From: Lithobates sylvaticus
Taxonomy: Eukaryota; Chordata; Amphibia; Anura; Ranidae
Direction: 5' to 3'
NCBI GenBank assembly: GCA_028564925.1
Contig: CM053029.1
Location: 609,063,486-609,127,485 of the forward strand
DNA: 64,000 bases
In this document: one piece after another, positions 1-11,628 of the stretch
Layout of the letters: each line of letters starts with the position of its first letter
Numbering within the stretch: position 1 is the first letter of the stretch
Position numbers and translations under genes: made by a program
Notes under the pieces: model-generated
What the model saw: the letters and a program-made list of their open reading frames with translations, nothing else
Databases searched by the model: none
What the model was told of the DNA's origin: nothing

Positions 1-3000
1 CACTTAGTGTCCTCCAACCCTCTCAACCAATGCCTCCACTGGCCTCCGCTCAGCGTCCTCCACCCCTCTTTACCAATCTCTCCACTGGCCTCCGATCAGC
101 GTCCTCCACCCCTCATTACCAATCTCCCCACTGGCCTCCGATCAGCGTCCTCCACCCCTCTTTACCAATCTCTCCACTGGCCTCCGCTCAGCGTCCTCCA
201 CCCCTCTTTACCAATCTCTCCACTGGCCTCCGCTCAGCGTCCTCCACCCCTCTTTACCAATCTCTCCACTGGCCTCCGCTCAGTGTCCTCCACCCCTCTT
301 TACCAATCTCCCCACTGGCCTCCGATCAGCGTCCTCCACCCCTCTTTACCAAACTCTCCACTGGCCTCCGCTCAGCGTCCTCCACCCCTCTTTACCAATC
401 TCTCCACTGGCCTCCGCTCAGTGTCCTCCACCCCTCTCTGCCAATCCCTCCATTGGTCTCCACTTAGTGTCCTCCAACCCTCTCAACCAATGCCTCCACT
501 GGCCTCCGCTCAGCGTCCTCCACCCCTCTTTACCAATCTCTCCACTGGCCTCCGATCAGCGTCCTCCACCCCTCATTACCAATCTCCCCACTGGCCTCCG
601 ATCAGCGTCCTCCACCCCTCTTTACCAATCTCTCCACTGGCCTCCGCTCAGCGTCCTCCACCCCTCTTTACCAATCTCTCCACTGGCCTCCGCTCAGCGT
701 CCTCCACCCCTCTTTACCAATCTCTCCACTGGCCTCCGCTCAGTGTCCTCCACCCCTCTTTACCAATCTCCCCACTGGCCTCCGATCAGCGTCCTCCACC
801 CCTCTTTACCAAACTCTCCACTGGCCTCCGCTCAGCGTCCTCCACCCCTCTTTACCAATCTCTCCACTGGCCTCCGCTCAGTGTCCTCCACCCCTCTCTG
901 CCAATCCCTCCATTGGTCTCCACTTAGTGTCCTCCAACCCTCTCAACCAATGCCTCCACTGGCCTCCGCTCAGCGTCCTCCACCCCTCTTTACCAATCTC
1001 TCCACTGGCCTCCGATCAGCGTCCTCCACCCCTCATTACCAATCTCCCCACTGGCCTCCGATCAGCGTCCTCCACCCCTCTTTACCAATCTCTCCACTGG
1101 CCTCCGCTCAGCGTCCTCCACCCCTCTTTACCAATCTCTCCACTGGCCTCCGCTCAGCGTCCTCCACCCCTCTTTACCAATCTCTCCACTGGCCTCCGCT
1201 CAGTGTCCTCCACCCCTCTTTACCAATCTCCCCACTGGCCTCCGATCAGCGTCCTCCACCCCTCTTTACCAAACTCTCCACTGGCCTCCGCTCAGCGTCC
1301 TCCACCCCTCTTTACCAATCTCTCCACTGGCCTCCGCTCAGTGTCCTCCACCCCTCTCTGCCAATCCCTCCATTGGTCTCCACTTAGTGTCCTCCAACCC
1401 TCTCAACCAATGCCTCCACTGGCCTCCGCTCAGCGTCCTCCACCCCTCTTTACCAATCTCTCCACTGGCCTCCGATCAGCGTCCTCCACCCCTCATTACC
1501 AATCTCCCCACTGGCCTCCGATCAGCGTCCTCCACCCCTCTTTACCAATCTCTCCACTGGCCTCCGCTCAGCGTCCTCCACCCCTCTTTACCAATCTCTC
1601 TACTGGCCTCCGCTCAGCGTCCTCCACCCCTCTTTACCAATCTCTCCACTGGCCTCCGCTCAGCGTCCTCCACCCCTCTTTACCAATCTCTCTACTGGCC
1701 TCCGCTCAGCGTCCTCCACCCCTCTTTACCAATCTCTCCACTGGCCTCCGCTCAGCGTCCTCCACCCCTCTTTACCAATCTCTCTACTGGCCTCCGCTCA
1801 GCGTCCTCCACCCCTCTTTACCAATCTCTCCACTGGCCTCCGCTCAGCGTCCTCCACCCCTCTTTACCAATCTCTCCACTGGCCTCCGCTCAGTGTCCTC
1901 CACCCCTCTTTACCAATCTCCCCACTGGCCTCCGATCAGCGTCCTCCACCCCTCTTTACCAAACTCTCCACTGGCCTCCGCTCAGCGTCCTCCACCCCTC
2001 TTTACCAATCTCTCCATTGGTCTCCACTTAGTGTCCTCCAACCCTCTCAACCAATGCCTCCACTGGCCTCCGCTCAGTGTCCTCCACCCCTCTTTACCAA
2101 TCCCTCCACTGGCCTCCAATCAGCATCCTCCACCCCTCTTTACCAATCTCTCCACTGTCCTCCGCTCAGCGTCCTCCACCCCTCTTTACCAATCTCTCCA
2201 CTGGCCTCCGCTCAGTGTCCTCCACCCCTCTTTACCAATCTCTCCACTGGCCTCCGCTCAGTGTCCTCCACCCCTCTTTACCAATCTCTCCACTGGCCTC
2301 CGCTCAGTGTCCTCCACCCCTCTCAACCAATCACTCCACTGGCCCCTGTTCAGTTTCCTCCACCCCTCTCTGCCAATCCCTCCACTGGCCTCCGCTCAGT
2401 GTCCTCCACCCCTCTCTGCCAATCCCTCCATTGGTCTCCACTTAGTGTCCTCCACCCCTCTCAACCAATCCCTCCACTGGCCCCTGTTCAGTGTCCTCCA
2501 CCCCTCTCTGCCAATCTCTCCACTGGCCTCCGCTCAGTGTCCTCCACCCCCCTCTGCCAATCTCTCCACTGGCCTCCGCTCAGTGTGCTCCACCCCTCTT
2601 TACCAATCTCTCCACTGGCCTCCGCTCAGTGTTCTCCACCCCCCTCTGCCAATCTCTCCACTGGCCTCCCCTCAGCGTCCTCCACCCCTCTTTACCAATC
2701 TCTCCACTGGCCTCCGCTCAGTGTCCTCCACCCCCCTCTGCCAATCTCTCCACTGGCCTCCGCTCAGTGTCCTCCACCCCTCTTTACCAATCTCTCCACT
2801 GGCCTCCGCTCAGTGACCTCCACCCCTCTCTGCCAATCCCTCCATTGGTCTCCACTTAGTGTCCTCCACCCCTCTCAACCAATCCCTCCACTGGCCCCTG
2901 TTCAGTGTCCTCCACCCCTCTCTGCCAATCCCTCCACTGACCTCCGCTCAGTGTCCTCCACCCCTCTCTGCCAATCCCTCCATTGGTCTCCACTTAGTGT

Positions 3001-3041
3001 CCTCCACCCCTCTCTGCCAATCCCTCCACTGGCCTCCGATC
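1..3041. repeat. 46-bp satellite with 460-bp higher-order repeat
   Basis: Head-to-tail units of 46 bp, containing CAGCGTCCTCCACCCCTC and CCAATCTCTCCACTGGCC, run from the window edge to about 3041 (at least 66 units). The first part is organised as near-identical 460-bp blocks (10 units) starting near 7, 467, 927 and 1387; farther right the units diverge. The plus strand has almost no stop codons in any frame. Because 46 is not a multiple of 3, one strand reads as the same peptide in three rotations with a 46-residue period. The open frames (up to 629 codons) are therefore structural, not coding. The array continues beyond position 1. Confidence 0.95.
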
Positions 3042-3523
3042 ACCCAACGCATAAAATTCAAAACACTGACAAACTCATCCACAACTCTGCCCTGAACTAC
3101 ATCACCAACCTCATCCCAAATTATCACCCAAACTGTCCTCTCCGCTCCTCCCAAGAGCTCCTGCCTTCTATATCCATCATCACCTCCTCCTATGTTCATC
3201 TCCAGGACTTCTCCAGAGACTCTCCCATCCTCTAGAACCCCCTAACCCAGCCTGTCCTGCTTTCTCCTGCTCTGTTCACATTTAGGTGATCTCTGAAAAC
3301 CCCGTCCTATAGTGATGTAGACGCTTGTAGGATGAACCACAGAGTACAACGGGGGGGGGGGGGGGGGGGGGGCAGGAAATCGACCGTCCCAGAAATAATG
3401 GTAGGAAGCAGTTTCTCTTCATCACCGCAGAGATCAGTGGTGTGGGCAGCAGGAGACGTGAAAATGTAATGTCGTCTTCGCATGGAGCCATTTATTGACG
3501 TTTTCAAAATCACTAAAGCCTAA
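3042..3523 (+). other. Satellite flank, possible LINE 3' relic
   Basis: Following the satellite, 3042-3300 reads RIKFKTLTNSSTTLP and then YHPNCPLRSSQELLP in shifting frames. This resembles the decayed C-terminal tail peptide of fish and frog LINE reverse transcriptases (RIKFKILxxxYKAL...LRSS), so it may be an old LINE scrap; this is a weak inference. 3351-3372 is an uninterrupted run of 22 G. The rest to 3523 shows nothing recognisable. Confidence 0.35.
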
Positions 3524-3947
3524 TGCCCCGTACACACGGTCGGAAAATCCGACCACAAAATCCATCGGATTTTTTCCGACGGATTTTGTCCAACACTGGT
3601 GCTGCATACACACGGTCGGACAAAGTTGTCAGAAAATCCGATCAACCTGAACGTGGTGACGTTCGTTGCATACGACGGGACTACGTAGAGGCTAGTAGCC
3701 AATAGCTTTGGTCTTGTAATGTGATCTGAGCATGCGTGGCACTTTGTCCGTCGGAATTCGCTACACGCGATCGGAAAAAGTCCGACAGGACTTTGTTGTC
3801 GGAAAAATTGAGAGCAGGAGATAAAACTTTGTCCGTCGGAAAATCCGATGGAAAATGTCCGATGGAGCCCCCACACGGTCGGATTTTCCGACAACATTGT
3901 CCGATAGGACATTTTCCGTCGGAAAATACGACCGTGTGTACGGGGCT
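3524..3947. mobile_element. PIF/Harbinger-like MITE, copy 1
   Basis: Terminal inverted repeats GCCCCGTACACACGGTCGG and its complement bound a 424-bp non-coding element flanked by TAA on both sides (3521-3523 and 3948-3950). The interior has further inverted copies of the ACACGGTCGGA motif. Two more copies occur at 4479 and 11794. The 3-bp TWA duplication is the target preference of PIF/Harbinger transposons; the family assignment is inference from that. Confidence 0.8.
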
Positions 3948-4251
3948 TAACTCCGCTCAATTTCAAAACATTATTGGGATAGATTGGGGAAGAAATGAAA
4001 TGTTCTATTAGGTTTGTACCACTGAGGAGATTTTCCTCTACTTCCCTTTCTTGTGGCACCAGGACAGGACAGCACAGGCAGCAATAAAAAAAACATCGTT
4101 AGAAGTTCTAACTCTTCCTCACTCTATCCAAACCCAAAAATAAAAAACGTTTTAGAGTTCTGGAGTTGAGGTTTCTAAGGAAGAGTTCCAGATATGGATA
4201 TTCTTGCATATATAGATTGGTTTAACTTGGACCAATGCAACTATGCATATA
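3948..4251. other. Intervening sequence, nothing recognised
   Basis: AT-rich sequence with no gene or repeat that I can name. 4220-4250 contains TTGGACCAATG, found again in inverted form near 6247, so the stretch may be part of a larger inverted-repeat element spanning to about 6270. Confidence 0.4.
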
Positions 4252-4478
4252 CAGTGGAACCTTGGTTACTGAGTAACGCGGTTAACAAGCGTTCTGAAAG
4301 ACGAGCAACTTTTTTTTTTTAATTCTGACTCTGTTTGCGAGTGTTGTCTCGCAAAACGAGCAGAATTACAGCTAATGGAGTGTGCAGTACTGCATTTGGC
4401 CAGAGGTGCGGGGGGGGCGCCAGTGACACTCAGAACGGTTTAGAGCCGTTCGGAAGCACATGGAAATACTCTGACTTA

Positions 4479-4885
4479 TGCCCCGTACACACGGTCGGAA
4501 ATTCCGACCACAAAATGCGTCTGATTTTTTCCGACGGATTTTGTCCGACACTGGTGTTGCATACACACGGTCGGACAAAGTTGTCGGAAAATCCGATCAA
4601 CCTGAACGTGGTGACGTTCGTTGCGTACGACGAGACTACGTAGAGGCTAGTAGCCCATAGCTTTTGGTCTTGTAATGTGATCTGAGCATGCGTGGCACTT
4701 TGTCCGTCGGAATTCGCTACACACGATCGGAAAAAGTCCGAAAATTTGAGAGCAGGACTTCAAACTTTTTCCGTCGGAAATTCCGACGGAAAAAGTCCGA
4801 TGGAGCCCACACACGGTCGGAATTTCCGACAACATGGTCCGATAGGACATTTTCCATCGGAAAATCCGACCGTGTGTACGGGGCA
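4479..4885. mobile_element. PIF/Harbinger-like MITE, copy 2
   Basis: Same family as 3524-3947, with ends GCCCCGTACACACGGTCGG and complement. The flanks are TTA on the left and TTC on the right, one mismatch from a TWA duplication. It sits inside the CAGTGGAACC element. The shared inner block around 4601-4660 (GTGGTGACGTTCGTTGCGTA) is also present in copies 1 and 3. Confidence 0.78.
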
Positions 4886-5251
4886 TTCATAGTTTCATAG
4901 TTTCATAGTTAGTAAGGTTGAATAAAGACATCAGTCCATCCAGTTTAACCTGAGCGAGTGTCCACAATTGTCCCTATCCATGTACATTGCACACTCACAT
5001 CAGTCCCTACCCTCAAGGAGCCCACAATCCAAAGTCCCCATTCATATACTAGGGCCAATTTTTGGACAGAAGCCAATTAACCTACCTGCATGTCTTTGGA
5101 TTGTGGGAGGAAACCGGAGTACCCGGGGGAAACCCACGCAGGCACAGGGAGAACATGCAAACTCCAGGCAGGAAGTGTCATGGTTGGGATTCGAACCAGC
5201 GACCCTTCTTACTGCTAGGTGAGAGTGCTAACCACTACACCACTGTGCCAC
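4886..5251 (-). mobile_element. tRNA-derived SINE
   Basis: On the minus strand the element starts GCACAGTGGTGTAGTGGTTA, an A-box-like TAGTGGTTAGC, followed by a perfect pol III B box GGTTCGAATCC near 5190. The body contains the widespread fish/amphibian SINE core (GTTTGCATGTTCTCCC, GTTTCCTCCCACAATCC). It ends in a tail of repeated CTATGAAA units. It is a SINE head, not a tRNA gene, because no cloverleaf follows. The tail resembles the end of the repeat at 14474, suggesting a shared LINE partner. A second head begins at 63978. Confidence 0.85.
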
Positions 5252-5489
5252 ACAATTATTATGGTACTGAGTGTTTCCAGGCTTTTCCGAGTTCAGCAAA
5301 TCTGTCCCCGAGTATTTCCGAGGCTCTCCCACCACCTCTGGCCACATGCGGTATTGCATGCAATAGAAGTTAATGCAGAACCAATTATCTTCGTTTCCAT
5401 TGACTTCTATGGGGAAACTCGCTTTGATATGCAAGCATTCTCTTGGAATGGATTATGCTCGTAATCCAAGGTTCCACTGTACCATACTT

Positions 5490-6221
5490 GTGGGATCCCT
5501 CTAGAACAGTCTCTTTCTCAACCCCCAGAGGAACCCTTAAAATAATTTTCAGGCATTGGGGAACCCTTACTAAAACCAATTTATTGGAGGTCAATGGCAA
5601 AGAGCACCACTTACATTTGTGGTCAGTAGGAATAATGCAACCCTTGCCGTTGTGGTCAGAATGTCACCCAATTGGTGCTATGCTGTTGACTTTGCCAAGT
5701 GCCGTTGAACTTGGCACTATGCTGGCACCATCAGATGGGAGGTTAATCAGCCACAGCTCAAGGAACCCTTAGTAACATCTGGAGGAACCTTAGGGCTGCA
5801 TGGAACTTTGGTTGAAAATGGCCGCTATAGCAGCTGGAAATGTCTACTACAGTCTTCAATAGCTTACGGGCCCTATGCCAAGCAGCTGCCCTGCTGCATT
5901 GTGAACACAGGAGGTGTCATTACCACCCTGCTATTCCACCTCATCCAATCAGAGAACACATTAAATTAATTGAGAAAATGCAAAGCGATCTCTGAACGGT
6001 GCCCAATGCCAAGTGGCCAACCTCCCATGTCAATAATGCAGCAAGGCAGCCACTCGGCACGGGACTCAGAAGCTAGTGGAGATCGTACAAGTCCCATGGG
6101 GCATAGCAAGACTCTGACAGCCACAACCATGACATCCAGAGGCAGAGGCATGATGGGACTTGTAGTTTTGCAACAGCTGGAGCTCCGCTAATTGCATATC
6201 CCTGTTCTAGAGGGATCCCAC
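5490..6221. mobile_element. Composite bounded by perfect 20-bp inverted repeat
   Basis: GTGGGATCCCTCTAGAACAG at 5490-5509 is exactly inverted at 6202-6221. The interior includes a GAGGAACCCTTA-containing repeat (5530-5800). From about 6050 it carries GGCATGATGGGACTTGTAGT sequence shared with the MITE at 39505. No coding capacity. Whether the inverted repeat marks one element or a hairpin within a larger one is unclear. Confidence 0.55.
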
Positions 6222-6272
6222 AGGTATTGCACATGTCTTCTTACATTGGTCCAAGCTGGACCAATGTAACTA

Positions 6273-7118
6273 CCGTATATACTCGAGTATAAGCCGACCC
6301 GAATATAAGCCGAGGCACCTAATTTTACCACAAAAAAAATGGGAAAGCGTATTGACTCGAGTATAAGCCTAGGGTGAGAAATGCGCAGCTACTGTAAGTG
6401 GAAAAGAGGGTCAACAATGCCCATTTGCAGCCTCACTGTGCCCATTTGCATGCCTCATTGTGCCCATTTCCCCCAAACTCGGTAGTTAAGGGTTCCTAGA
6501 TGCCCCCTAGCTGCAGCCAAAAATGGGGGTCTCTGGACCCAAAGGGCCCCGAAATGACATTGCTGCAGGTGGACACAGTTGACCGATTTTGGGGGGCCCC
6601 CGACATACGGGGCCCCAAACATTGTTAAGCACTTTTCTGCAGCAGAGAATGACATTTTCCGACCCGACTTTGGGGCCCCATATCTCGGGGGCCACTTGGT
6701 GCTAGGAACCCCAAATTTGGTATGCAAACCCAGTGGACCTTGCCCCATAACATATTAAAATGTGGTGATCCTATCACCAAGTGCCCCCGAGATATGGGGC
6801 CCCAAATTTGGGTCAGAAAATGTTAAGCACTTTTCTGCAGCAGAGAATGACATTTTCCGACCCGACTTTGGGGCCCCATATCTCGGGGCCACTTGGTGCT
6901 TGGAACCCATAATTTGGTATGCAAATCCAGTGGAACTACAACTACAACATATTAAATTATTTGGTGATCCTATCAGCAAGTGCCCCCGAGATACGGGGCC
7001 CCAAATTCGGGTCGGAAAATTTAATTCTCTGTGCTTGACTCCAGTATAAGCCGAGGGGGGGCATTTTCAGCACAAAAAAATGTGCTGAAAAACTCGGCTT
7101 ATACTCGAGTATATACGG
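6273..7118. mobile_element. CCGTATATACTCGAG MITE, copy 1
   Basis: The inverted ends CCGTATATACTCGAGTATA are flanked by TA (6271-6272, 7119-7120). The interior consists of alternating direct and inverted blocks such as GATATGGGGCCCC and CATTTTCCGACCCGACTT, with CAGCACTTTTCTGCAGCAG-like motifs. Three more copies lie at 30739, 33916 and 39775. The small ORFs inside run on both strands and are not coding. Confidence 0.85.
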
Positions 7119-8014
7119 TATGTAAAATTATTGATCCCTGGAATTCCTCTTTAAAGTGATTGCAAACCCTTTAAAAAAATGTTTCTAATACTTACCTGGT
7201 CGATGCAATGGTTTTGCATAGAGCAGCTCCGATCCTCCAACTCTCAGGTCCCCCCGCCGGTGCTTCTGGCTCCACCTCTCCCCACTGAGTGCTCACTATA
7301 GCAAGCCGCTTGCTATGGGGGCACTCATGTGGGCTCGCTCCCGATCTGGGCTCTGTGTGTCCATAGACCCAAAGAACGCAGCTTGGCCCCACCTTTTGCT
7401 CCCCCCTCACTGGCTGTAATTGACAGTAGTGGGAGCCGATGGCTCCCAGAGCTGTCTCTGAGCTTGTGAGGAGAGAGAAAGCCGAGAGAGCCGCTGCTCT
7501 CATGCACAGGGCTAGATAGAGATCGGGCTCAGGTAAGTATATAGGAGGAGGGGTGCATCATAGAGCAGCACCAGCTATATGTATAAAATATGCCGAGATA
7601 GTAGCCATGTTGGTTTAGCTCTCTTATTTCTTCCTGTCTGAACACATGGACAATCGCATTGATGAATGTGTGCATCAGCGGAGAACGTTTTTCTAGGACT
7701 GGCCCTCATTAGTAAAAAATAAGAGGTGACCCGGACCATCCCCCGACACAACTTCGCTCAAGACTTTCGATCATCGGCTGCTACACAGAATCAAATGTTA
7801 TTATTTAAAGCAATACCATAAAAAATAAAAAAAAAACGTGTATTTCTATTTTTTTCATAAGTGTTCTACGCCGGGCATTTTCATAGGAGGCCTCACCCCA
7901 TAGTATCCAGGCAGAGTCACATGGATTCAAAGGGCAAAAACTATTTTCTTACACTCGACGATCTTGAAAAATAAAAATAAAAAAAGACTTTACGGGCCTT
8001 GAGAAAATGTTGAC
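7119..8014. other. Unclassified repeat-like DNA with splice-donor motifs
   Basis: 7150-7545 resembles other elements of the window (TTTAAAGTGATTGCAAACCC near 7150, compare 63600). It contains a perfect 5' splice-site consensus on the minus strand at 7190-7198 and on the plus strand at 7530-7538 (CAGGTAAGT). No gene structure is visible around them. 7545-8014 shows nothing I can name. Confidence 0.4.
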
Positions 8015-8180
8015 AATATATATGGTATAAATATATACATATATAAATATATAATGTGAATGTATAAGAATATGCATTGTACTCTATATTAATATAAGCA
8101 TGAAATCTATAAATATATATATCTATATATAGATATATATAGATCTATATATATATATAAAAAAAGTATATATATATAAA
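8015..8180. repeat. (TA)-rich microsatellite
   Basis: Imperfect TATATA/GATATA repeats about 165 bp long, able to fold on themselves. Confidence 0.85.
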
Positions 8181-8324
8181 ACTATACATCCTCTGAGCCA
8201 GTTCTTCAGACAAGGTAGGCTGGATCGAGAGTCCTCCAACTGCACAGCTCCTTGATGCCTTCAGCTTTGCAGGGCAGCAGGAGATGGGACTCTTCATGCC
8301 TGGAAGAAGAGGCAAGTAGTACCT

Positions 8325-8716
8325 GCCTGGAAGGTACCTGCCCCGAAGATCAGGCAAAGCAGGTACCTGCCCCGAAGATCAGGCAAAGCGGGTACCTGCC
8401 CCAAAGTTTAGGCAAGCGGTACCTGCCCCGAAGATCAGGCAAAGCAGGTACCTGCCCCGAAGATCAGGCAAAGCGGGTACCTGCCCCGAAGATCAGGCAA
8501 AGCGGGTACCTGCCGCGAAGATCAGGCAAAGCAGGTACCTGCCCCGAAGATCAGGCAAGGCGGGTACCTGCCCCGAAGATCAGGCAAAGCGGGTACCTGC
8601 CCCGAAGATCAGGCAAAGCGGGTACCTGCCCCGAAGATCAGGCAAAGCGGGTACCTGCCGCGAAGATCAGGCAAAGCGGGTACCTGCCCCGAAGATCAGG
8701 CAAAGCGGGTACCTGC
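8325..8716. repeat. 29-bp tandem array with KpnI site per unit
   Basis: About 13 units containing CCCGAAGATCAGGCAAAGC and GGTACCTG, 29 bp each, most over 90% alike. One unit near 8400 is shortened. The plus-strand frame open over 167 codons arises because the unit lacks stops; it is not read as a gene. It is unrelated in sequence to the other 29-bp satellite at 27.6 and 60 kb. Confidence 0.92.
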
Positions 8717-9230
8717 AATTATGCCTACCGAGAACTGTTTATGGAACCTTTCTAAAGATTGTGTAGTATCTCTGGACAAGATGAATGTATAGGAAATATA
8801 TTATTTAATTAAAATATATTTGAAACAGACGTTTGTACTGGTCATTCCTTAAAAATAAAAAAGCTTGACTGAAGTTTTATATTAATCCTTTCCTGCCTGC
8901 CAGCATCCCTTTAAAAAGTTGTGAATTCCAGGGGGGTGGAAAAAAAAATTGACCAATCATGTGAACACTGTGATTGGCTGTCACAGTGGTCACATGATTG
9001 GGTGCCGGTTCTGCCATTTACCAATCGTTAGAAGGGACCAAGAGCTGTCTCTCTCAGGTCGGTCTCTGTGCTGGTAGTGTACAGTGAGTGCAGCTCTCAG
9101 CATGGTAACATCAGCCAGACGGCCACCCAGCAACACCTATGTGCAGCGAACAGGCGTTAAAGCCCATTCTTTTCGCTGCCACACATATGTGTTGGGCTGT
9201 CTTAAAGTGGTTGGAAAATATCTTATTTAG
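8717..9230. other. Nothing recognised
   Basis: AT-rich sequence followed by a stretch with the inverted pair CAATCATGTGAACACTGTGA / CACAGTGGTCACATGATTG (8954-9000), which would form a hairpin. No gene or named element. Confidence 0.4.
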
Positions 9231-9403
9231 TACCCTGTTTCCCCCAAAATAAGACCTAGCGTGATTGTCGGTGATGGCTGCAATATAAGCCCTACCCCCC
9301 AAATAAGCCCTACCCTGTTTCCCCAAAAATAAGACCTACAAGGACTTTAACTAGGGCTTATTTGGGGGGTAGGGCTTATATTGCAGCCATCACCGACAAT
9401 ATG
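9231..9403. mobile_element. Foldback MITE fragment (ACCCTGTTTCCCC)
   Basis: ATTGTCGGTGATGGCTGCAA near 9260 is exactly inverted near 9380-9400 and encloses two partial copies of ACCCTGTTTCCCCxAAAATAAG (9232 and 9312). This matches a widespread vertebrate MITE start that I recall as TGTTTCCCCGAAAATAAGAC. Non-coding. Confidence 0.65.
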
Positions 9404-9810
9404 AATAAATATGTGACTCCAATCATTGAGAAGGAAGAAACTAAGAAAAATCCAAAGTGAGAAGGGTTCAAACGGTTTATCCGGTTGATAGTCCCACATG
9501 CCATGATGGAAACTGGAAATCGCAGAATAGTCAAGGTGTCAACTACCAAGCTTCTAAGCCAGGGATTGTGGGTTTGTGTCCCATCTGGGGTGCCAACTGA
9601 AATAATATGCTAATATAAATATTATCCGAGGGTGGTTACAGATTCCCTCTATTTATTCCATATATGTATTAATTTGTCTATTCCTAGTTAGCTAGTTTAT
9701 TAAAACTCTGATAATGTTACTGTTGATAGCATAATAATATAAGGTTAGCTATGAAAACAAACACACTGCTTAATAAAACAACGTCTTATTTATTTCTCAA
9801 GTAAATAGGA
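9404..9810. other. Nothing recognised
   Basis: AT-rich DNA without ORFs, repeats or motifs that I can support. Confidence 0.4.
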
Positions 9811-10194
9811 AAATCGGGACCGACACCGAGCATTTGCGCGAGTACTTGTATTCGCACAAATGCTCCCAATGCCTTTTCCGATACCCGGTCGGCGGGCGGA
9901 GTCAGAGGGTGGGCGGAGATGGCGGGCGGAGTCAGCAGGTGGACGTAGAGGACTGGCGGAGTCAGCCTGTGTAATGAGACACATTACAAGGGGGCGTGTG
10001 TGAAGGGGGTGTGTCTTCTGCTGCCCTGTACCTCGCTGTGACAGAGATTGAAGCTGAGTTTACTTTCACTTTCCTATCTTCTCTGGAGATCCAGGTACAA
10101 AACTACAGAGAGAGATCAGTGGACCAAGGAGTACCAAGATGGACATCGCAAGCAGCCTTTTCTTTTCATGGCATTTCAGTGCCTGCCCATGGGT

Positions 10195-10578
10195 GCCCAT
10201 AAATGTCACCTATTAGTGCCCAATGCCTGCAAGTGCCACCTGTCAGTGCCAGCCACCTGTCAGTGCCAGCCACCTATCAATGCTCATAAGTGCCTTATCA
10301 GTGCCAGACACCTATCAATGCCATCTATCAGTGCCAAATGCCCATAAGTGCCCCTATCAGTGCCAGCCACCTATCAGTGCCAGCCACCTGTCAGTGCCAT
10401 CTATCAGTGCCAGCCACCTTTCAATGCCATCTATCTGTGCCAGCGACCTGTCAGTGCCATCTATCATTGCCAACCATTTGTAAGTTCCAGCCATCAGTCA
10501 GTGCTCATCAGTGCTGCATATCAGTGCCCATCAGTGCCACCTAATCCTATCAGTGCTGCATATCAGTGCCACCTAATC
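10195..10578. repeat. GGCACTGAT minisatellite, locus 1
   Basis: Irregular tandem repeats of TATCAGTGCCAGCCACC, the complement of the GGCACTGATAGGTGG motif found at seven other places in the window. Unit length varies by whole submotifs, so several frames stay open. Reading frames made of repeated QCHLSVPIS-type peptides are artefacts. Confidence 0.85.
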
Positions 10579-10672
10579 TGTATTGTGCTCTGAAACATGA
10601 CATTAAAAGAAAAGTATCGGTAATTGGTATCGGCGAGTACTTGAAAAAAAGTATCGGTACTTGTACTCTGTC

Positions 10673-11628
10673 TTAACCACTTCCCGACCGGCGCACACAG
10701 ATATACGTCGGCAGAATGGCACATACAGGCAGGAGGGCGTATATATAAGTCCCTCCTTAATGCCTGTCGTGCCATCGGGAGCGTGCCGTGAGCGGCGCGC
10801 TCCCGCGCCGGTCGGGACCCCCGCGATCGTCTCACGGGAAGGCTGAACGGGGAGATGCCGAGATAAACAGCATCTCCCCGTTCTGCCTAGCAACTAGTGA
10901 CGCCGATCTCTGCTCCCTGTGATTGGAGCAGAGATCAGCATTCACTAGCTGACAGCCACGCCCCCCACAGTAAGAAACACACCCCTAGGCATACTTAACC
11001 CTTACACTGCCCCCTTGTGGTTAACCCATTCACTGCCAGTGACATTTATACAGAAATCAATGCATTTAAATAGCATTAATTGCTGTAAAAATGACAATGG
11101 TCCCAAAAATGTGTCAAAAATGTCCGATGTGTCCGCCATAATGTCGCAGTCACAAAAAAAATCGCAGATCTCCGCCATTACTAATAAAAAAAAAATTATT
11201 AATAAAAATGCTATAAAACTATCCCCTATCTTGTAAACGCTATAACTTCTGCGCAAACCGATCAATAATCGCTTATTGCGATTTTTTTTACCAAAAATAT
11301 GTAGAAGAATACGTATCGGCCTAAACTGAGGGAAAAAAATTTTTTTATATATTTTTGGGGGATATTTATTATAGCAAAAAATTAAAAATAATGCGTTTTT
11401 TTTTCAAAATTGTCGCTCTTTTTTGTTTATAGCGCAAAAAATAAAAACCGCAGGGGCGATCAAATACCACCAAAAGAAAGCTCTATTTGTGGGAAAAAAA
11501 GGACGTCAACTTTGTTTGGGAGCCACGTCGCACGACCGCGCAATTGTCAGTTAAAGCGACGCAGTGCCGAATCGCAAAAAGGGGCCTGGTCCTTTGGCTG
11601 CAAATTGGTCCGGTCTGAAAGTGGTTAA
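10673..11628. mobile_element. TTAA-type MITE (TTAACCACTTC), copy 1
   Basis: Bounded by TTAACCACTTCCCGACC and the inverse of TTAACCACTTTCAGACC, with TTAA at each end (10673-10676, 11625-11628). The flanks rejoin to the GTATCGGxACTTGTACTCTGTC...AAAAGTGGTATCGGG sequence of the surrounding hAT-like element. The interior contains ACATCGGACATTTTTGACAC- and AAACAAAATTGACGTCC-type blocks shared by all copies. TTAA targets are typical of piggyBac-like transposition. Non-coding. Confidence 0.85.

Larger units (their letters stand above)
4252..5479. mobile_element. TA-flanked Tc1/mariner-pogo type MITE, interrupted
   Basis: The left end CAGTGGAACCTTGG at 4252 matches the complement of the right end at 5466-5479, and both are flanked by TA (4250-4251, 5480-5481). 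Sequence similarity between the arms extends beyond the tips (GGCCAGAGGTG and GGAAATACTC occur in both). The centre is filled by a TWA-type MITE (4479-4885) and a SINE (4886-5251), so the original element was only a few hundred bases long. TA duplication and the tip suggest a pogo/Tigger-like family. Confidence 0.7.

Noticed and set aside
927-2816. 629-codon open frame and similar frames in the 46-bp satellite
   Set aside because: All plus frames are open because the unit has no stops; 46 is not a multiple of 3, so the same peptide rotates through frames. No non-repeat domain, no splice or start context.
3282-3513. Small minus-strand frames with a poly-Pro tract
   Set aside because: The tract is the 22-G homopolymer read backwards; no family is recognised.
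5190-5251. tRNA gene on the minus strand
   Set aside because: A and B boxes are present but no cloverleaf or anticodon arm can be formed; the sequence continues into a SINE body and tail.
8325-8716. Regular arrays resembling CRISPR (8.3 kb, 19.6-24.8 kb, 45.1 kb)
   Set aside because: Units are contiguous with no unique spacers, no cas genes, and the context is a vertebrate genome.
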